Shown: piece after piece, positions 61,501 to 64,000 of the stretch
Position numbering within the stretch: the stretch's first letter is position 1
Layout of the letters: each line of letters starts with the position of its first letter
Assembly: GCA_000499405.2 (NCBI GenBank)
Contig: HG738136.1
Coordinates: 917,274-981,273, forward strand
Length of the DNA: 64,000 bases
From: Onchocerca volvulus
Lineage: Eukaryota; Nematoda; Chromadorea; Rhabditida; Onchocercidae
Direction of reading: 5' to 3'
The notes under the pieces: generated by a model
What the model was told of the DNA's origin: nothing
The model's input: the letters and a program-made list of their open reading frames with translations, nothing else
Database searches by the model: none
Translations under genes and position numbers: made by a program

Positions 61501-63902
61501 TTACTTTGAAATTAATTACCTAAAAATGACCTAGAAACTATTTCTAGGTTAATTATCTAGAAATATTTGAAAGAAAAGTTATTTACCATTTAATTTGTTT
61601 TGGAGGCACATTAACTTCGATGCTTAGGACAGCTTTGGTACCAGCATTAACCGTTTGATCTTCCAAACTTTTGGTAAATGCAATTTTTGGTAATTTTACG
61701 GTTAACTTAGCTGCTGATTCTGCGTCACCATCATCATTTGATAACACAACCTGGGAATTAAAATTAATTAATTCTTGAATTAATTAAAATTTTTTGCGAT
61801 CAAATTTGATGAAATTGCCATTAAAATTTGAGTAATTCAACGATTGTTTAAAGAATTTGAAATTTGAAATTAAAGTTGAATTAGATAAAAAATTATTTTA
61901 ATTTAATGATAATTTTGTCAAGAAGCTAACCAAAATTTTATCAAACTTCCAGAAAATTTGAATTATGGTAATGAATTGGAATTTTTATTGATATTTTCTT
62001 GCTCGGCAATAAATTTGAGGATAGATAGATTGATTATTTCATGGAAAAAAACTAACCTTAAATTCAGCTTCGTCATCTTTGCTTGCTTTATCGATTATTA
62101 ATTGATATTTATTATCTCCAACTTTCTTCGTTTCAACATTTTTAGCTTCAGCGCCATTTTTATACCTGAAAAGTTTCCAATTATTTCGCTTTTACAAAGA
62201 GACAATACTTTAGATTTTCAAATTTCAAACTACTTCATACTTTCAAATTATTGAACAATGTATAAAAAGGAAGAGAATTCATCCACATAAAATAGGATTT
62301 TAAAAAAATTTAAGAAATTGCAATTCATTTAAATTTAATTTTTTTTCTTTTTATAATTTTTAATAACATTCCAAAAAATCATGTTTAATTTTACCAACCA
62401 TTTGACTTGTTTAATTGGTCCTTTAGTTTCCACTTCAAATGTCACTTTGTCACCAACTTGAGCTGTTACAGGCTTCAAACCACTAACAATTTCTGGTTTC
62501 TCTGAAATTTTATATATTTTTTTTTTTTTTGAAATTTTAATTATATCTATTTTTTCTGAAATTTTATTTATATGGACTTATTTGAAATTTTATTTGTATA
62601 TAATTTTAGAGAAAAACATAGAAGCAAAATTTAATATACATATTTCTCAAAAGTTTTATTTACATATATTTTCCGGAAATTTTACTTATAATCATTCCTA
62701 TGATTATTTTATATTGATAATTAATCATTAATTATGGTTACCTGGTTTTAGCGAAATTTTTGCTTTGGATTCAACTGTTCCAGCATCATTAGTTACCTGC
62801 ACGGTATATTGACCTGTATCATCATCTTTGATTTCATCTATCACCAATTGATATTTTCCATTACCAAGATCTTTTGCTTTCATTAATTTATCATCTATCG
62901 GTAAACCATCTTTCAACCATTTGATCTGTTTTGGTGTACCATCCAATTCGACCTGAAAATTCAAATTTAGACATAAAATATTCTGCTCGAAATACACATA
63001 AAATGTTATGAACAATTTATTGATGCAAAACAATATTAATTTAACTCAAATTATTTGATCTTTTTGCAATTCTTATTGCAAGATGAATTATTCTAATTTA
63101 GAATTCCAAAATGCAATTTTAAATTTTAGTCCCTTAATTTATTGTAAAATGGCTTTTATATTCTATTCAAATACAAGATGAAAAAACCACCTACCTCAAG
63201 GACAAGTTTAGATCCTTTCGGTACACTTTGATCTTCAAGACCTTTCCGAAACGTTGGTACCACGTCTTTTTTGAATACAGTTACTGTACAAGATGATTCA
63301 ACAGTTTCGGTATCAGTTGATAAGACTACACGATAAATACCTTCATCTGAACTTTCTGCTTTTTCAGTTTCCAAGCTATATTCATGTTCCGTAATTGTCT
63401 CCAATTTGGTCCGACTAAAATCAGTTTTATTATTTCATAATCTTTATTAGTTTAATTTAGAATAGTTTTTATAATATTTTGATCTTTCTAAGATTTTCTA
63501 AGGTCAAAACATTATACCTTTTTAAGGTCCAAATATTATAAAAATCATTCTAAATTCAGTAAATTTTCTTAAAGATTATTAGTTCGTTAAATTGAAACGA
63601 AGAAATCCAAAATCAATTCTGTCAAATTTTCGATTTTGAATCATTTGATTTCAAGTATTACTCATTTCATTTCCTTAATTCTTGTTGTCCTATTATCAAT
63701 TCTTCTATTATCTATTATAATTAGATTCTCAGGTTTTTGTATCGAAAAATTCATCCATACTTGTTTGTTTTAATTTCATCTTTCCCACGGTACCATTTTA
63801 CTGTTTTTGGTTTTCCTTCAACTTCGACAAACAATCGAATTTTAGATCCAATTTCCACTTTTATGTCAGTCAAGCCTTTCTTCAATTTTAATGTTTCCAA
63901 TG
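24764..63902 (-). CDS. unc-89: UNC-89/obscurin giant muscle kinase, C-terminal 3827 residues (5' partial), 72 exons
   Basis: This is the 3' part of the gene; the N-terminal regions (SH3, DH-PH and earlier Ig domains in the family) lie beyond 64000. The 72 exons give 11,486 nt: 2 nt of a split codon plus 3828 codons including the TAA at 24764-24766. Domain order is 21 Ig, Fn3, Ig-Ig, PK1, interkinase, Ig, Fn3, PK2, which matches nematode UNC-89 and its vertebrate relative obscurin. The protein sits at the sarcomere M-line, where in C. elegans it organises thick filaments and binds phosphatases and other scaffold proteins. Most introns are GT..AG; one is GC..AG at 46251. Block-level entries give exon coordinates. 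Twitchin and titin are excluded by the two-kinase C terminus and the few Fn3 domains. Confidence 0.95.
26990..27540. repeat. Diverged repeat in the unc-89 PK2-side intron
   Basis: The words GTTGACCTAACAGAGTCAC, TTTCAATCCAACTAACTT and CCAAATTACAAATCGATC resemble the 31560-31650 part of Helitron-like copy D in the same order. Composition (CAACA-rich) differs from the surrounding AT-rich intron. It is probably an old relative or fragment of the same repeat family. Confidence 0.4.
28242..29299 (-). other. unc-89: unc-89 Ig and second Fn3 between the kinases
   Basis: Exons: 29145-29299, 28934-29063 (Ig), 28709-28840, 28242-28418 (Fn3). The Ig shows VIFKCTVIGNPQPTIEW and LGEYACVASNEHDTDR with the classic cysteine pair. 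The Fn3 runs from TPAPPGRPEVELSSDTEVF to IYQFRVIAKNEFGWGAPS. The Ig-Fn3-kinase order is the standard C-terminal unit of UNC-89/obscurin and supports the gene assignment. Confidence 0.92.
30805..31945 (+). mobile_element. Larger Helitron-like element, copy D, antisense inside an unc-89 intron
   Basis: The left end has TATATAAATAAAAATGCAAATG. The right part has the inverted motif CATTTTTATTTACATAGAT, then two palindromic segments and the hairpin GACCACGCTTCACGTGGTC. Between them lie a Helitron helicase remnant (30894-31242) and a CAACAG-rich spacer. The blocks ATTCGAATGCAACGTTG and TAAGATTTTGAACAAA are shared with the short copies, which ties it to their family. The terminal CTAG appears altered. 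Confidence 0.65.
30894..31242 (+). pseudogene. Helitron PIF1-like helicase, C-terminal fragment, frameshifted
   Basis: Conceptual reading gives TYKSVDTVVEIDEAI, then YPAEFLNSLDLPGLPSHVL and IIMLRNINQPKL, then after a frame change CGTRLVVKNLMRYVVEATIL. A stop follows at about 31119-31121, then FKGEDVLIPLIAMIPTDMPF and KRLQFPIQLA. This is the conserved C-terminal part of eukaryotic Helitron Rep/helicase proteins, which normally continues into the INKAQGQS motif; that motif is not recognisable here. With one frameshift, one stop and no Rep domain in the window, it is not functional. Confidence 0.85.
38334..38481. repeat. 148-bp direct repeat, copy 1 (partner 38652-38799)
   Basis: Starting TTAGTTAAACTAATAAATAA and ending TTTTCTTTGATTGCTT, this block matches 38652-38799 at all but about one position (AAGTAAC versus AATTAAC), offset 318 bases. 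It begins 55 bases upstream (in the gene's sense) of the PK1 exon 38024-38278. Near identity in intron DNA points to a recent duplication or an assembly artefact. Confidence 0.85.
38652..38799. repeat. 148-bp direct repeat, copy 2
   Basis: This is the partner of 38334-38481. It is followed immediately by an extra TTCTTTGATTG, a partial third repeat of its last bases. A poly-T tract and AT-rich spacer separate the two copies. Confidence 0.85.
39240..39630. repeat. Degenerate minisatellite, about six units of roughly 60 bp
   Basis: Each unit resembles GAATCGGAGAGTT..AG(T)ACCGAAAA, then CGAA.T.AATTGAAGA and GTGAAAAATGAA. Units differ by many substitutions and small indels. It lies in the big PK1 intron and is purine-rich on the plus strand. 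The open frames across it have no family features. Confidence 0.65.
40591..40648. repeat. Inverted repeat, 18-bp arms
   Basis: ATTCTGTCTTTTACAGTA (40591-40608) and TACCGTAAAAGACAGAAT (40631-40648) are inverted complements at 17 of 18 positions around a 22-base loop. It lies in the PK1 intron. Confidence 0.7.
40985..41090. repeat. Diverged copy of the 31405-31480 segment of element D
   Basis: GACAAAGGAAAGAATAACC...TTGGATATTC...ATAATTGCTTGTAAC parallels GACAAAGGAAAAAAATGATC...CTGGATATTC...ATAATTGTTTGTTAC near 31405-31480 in order and spacing. It is an intron-located repeat with no coding content seen. Confidence 0.45.
41281..41314. repeat. Inverted repeat, 13-bp perfect arms
   Basis: AAATTGAATCTGT and ACAGATTCAATTT flank an 8-base loop (GAAGGATT). 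It lies in the large PK1 intron. It is probably structural or chance; no function is inferred. Confidence 0.6.
41640..41870. repeat. Diverged tandem duplication of about 95-120 bp
   Basis: The series TTAGGTGCGTACAAAC, AAATGTGCAGTT, TGATTATTCAAAAAC, ATAGGA, ATATGTGAA recurs as TTAGGTGCATATAAAT, CAAGTGAAGTT, TGATTATTCAAAAAC, ATAGGAA, ATATGTGAA. The copies are well diverged, so this is an old duplication within the PK1 intron. Confidence 0.6.
42038..42061. repeat. 24-bp perfect palindrome
   Basis: TGAACGATTTTT is followed directly by its exact inverted complement AAAAATCGTTCA. It is in the PK1 intron and has no neighbouring coding signal. Confidence 0.7.
42702..42794. repeat. 93-bp A/T homopolymer tract
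   Basis: 54 A, then 6 T, then 33 A on the plus strand. On the sense strand of unc-89 it is a poly-T tract about 150 bases downstream of the PK1 N-lobe exon. The length is likely to vary by slippage or sequencing error. Confidence 0.9.
45779..47063 (-). other. unc-89: unc-89 Ig pair just before kinase 1
   Basis: Exons: 46910-47063, 46610-46746, 46252-46364, 45779-45944. Two I-set domains are seen, one with VGQYQCIATNQYGEAQQNI and one with PELKWMK joined to DWRPIVESSHVSIVREG. The junction between the last two exons needs a GC donor (AAG|GCATGT at 46251-46246). Using the nearby GT at 46247 would break the frame. The intron 46365-46609 contains a very long poly-A/T tract (46540-46601). Confidence 0.88.
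46540..46601. repeat. 62-bp poly-A tract in a small unc-89 intron
   Basis: It is almost pure A on the plus strand with a single C at 46574, lying just past the donor of exon 46610-46746. Open frames of Lys or Phe runs across it are artefacts. Confidence 0.9.
47228..48019 (-). other. unc-89: unc-89 first Fn3 domain
   Basis: Exons: 47927-48019, 47650-47807, 47228-47464. A short linker (LTEEYGFKKIPHH) is followed by a fibronectin type III fold. It starts TPPDRGPFIKEVTGHYLTLSW, continues YPQVTYVIEIRELPEKDW and ends LKLGKSYQFRVRAENIYG followed by SDPSPASPP. Fn3 before the Ig-Ig-PK1 unit matches the family layout. A 30-residue linker ending LDQAYAEQY leads into the next Ig. Confidence 0.9.
48199..56651 (-). 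other. unc-89: unc-89 Ig block 2: eleven Ig domains, mostly with the classic cysteine pair
   Basis: Exons: 56522-56651, 56032-56331, 55543-55867, 55284-55452, 54893-55174, 54437-54608, 54106-54282, 53489-53630, 53204-53285, 52804-52900, 52555-52635, 52062-52226, 51735-51840, 51200-51371, 50698-50827, 50276-50475, 49945-50077, 49283-49389, 48865-49148, 48595-48706, 48199-48382. Most domains here show the full intracellular I-set pattern, for example FECKIEGAPLTDLVWYKDG or GAYRCVATNTAGSATT, with a Cys on strands B and F. Linkers are longer and charged (for example VKEKEEVVAKKEFPPRF). This is the usual myosin/M-line type of Ig domain. Confidence 0.92.
56841..63902 (-). other. unc-89: unc-89 Ig block 1: ten cysteine-poor Ig domains
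   Basis: Exons: 63761-63902, 63195-63414, 62742-62952, 62399-62501, 62057-62165, 61587-61750, 61307-61424, 60916-61079, 60226-60343, 59912-60052, 59550-59747, 59042-59275, 58640-58741, 58313-58446, 57855-58067, 57574-57691, 57184-57396, 56841-56973. Each domain has the Ig signature KGLED...V.G...KWYKNGQEI...YQL.I...DD...Y.V...N. Most lack the usual core cysteine pair: V replaces C before the K-W, and Y-R-V or Y-K-V replaces Y-x-C. Introns recur at the same two places: inside the core Trp codon (TG|G) and after YK. This indicates repeated duplication of a two-exon module. Confidence 0.9.
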
Positions 63903-64000
63903 CTAAAATATTTCAATATTAAAAGAATTTGAATTATGCCATCTTTAATCATTTAGTTTTAATTTTTAATTTTTCATTTTTAATTTTAATTATATCAATA

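Noticed and set aside
24764..63902. Assignment to twitchin or titin
   Set aside because: Those have long Fn3/Ig super-repeats and a single kinase; here there are only two Fn3 domains and two kinases with Ig-Fn3 between them, which fits UNC-89/obscurin.
1..64000. CRISPR arrays, bacterial operons or prophage-like systems
   Set aside because: The window is eukaryotic: spliced genes, eukaryotic tRNAs and Helitrons. No spaced repeat array was seen.

Overview
This is an AT-rich nematode genomic window. The evidence is eukaryotic introns of about 100-300 bp with GT..AG ends, two eukaryotic tRNA genes, a cuticlin-type ZP-domain gene, a nematode-style globin gene, and the 3' part of the giant muscle gene unc-89 (obscurin). 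The low GC, long poly-A/T runs and small secreted proteins fit a clade III (spirurid/filarial-like) parasite, but the species cannot be fixed from the sequence alone. All exon models were built by eye from reading frame, splice signals and phase. Three multi-exon models sum to a multiple of three: ZP 1335 nt, globin 1170 nt, and unc-89 11,486 nt including a 2-nt split codon at its first visible exon.

Layout: 1168-1612 (+) is a two-exon secreted Tyr/His/Gly-rich peptide gene. 3058-8619 (-) is a ZP-domain (cuticlin-like) gene with two possible 3' ends; its first intron hosts tRNA-Glu(CTC) and a later intron hosts a short Helitron-like element. 10571-13693 (-) is an 8-exon globin with a long Ser-rich N-terminal extension. 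14242-14313 (+) is tRNA-Thr(CGT). 15568-17333 (-) is a two-exon gene of unknown function. 17334-24763 is a 7.4-kb gene-poor stretch with repeats and a strong fold-back. 24764-63902 (-) is the C-terminal 3827 residues of an UNC-89/obscurin orthologue in 72 exons; the gene continues past the right edge.

The unc-89 part reads, N to C: 21 Ig domains, Fn3, two Ig, kinase 1 (PK1), a long interkinase region, Ig, Fn3, kinase 2 (PK2). PK1 lacks key catalytic residues. PK2 keeps most of them but has an altered catalytic loop and DFA in place of DFG. A 4.66-kb intron splits PK1 between its lobes, the kind of place where C. elegans unc-89 carries an internal promoter for kinase-only isoforms.

Mobile DNA is dominated by one Helitron-like family: 5' ends begin TCTATATAAATAAAAATG and 3' ends carry a hairpin followed by GTCCAGCTAG. 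One larger copy, antisense inside an unc-89 intron, still carries a broken Helitron helicase segment. No new multi-gene system was found. The most unusual items are the kinase changes with the giant PK1 intron, the Helitron family, the 72-bp fold-back, the ZP gene's alternative 3' end that would add a furin-like site, and the small secreted glycine-zipper peptide.
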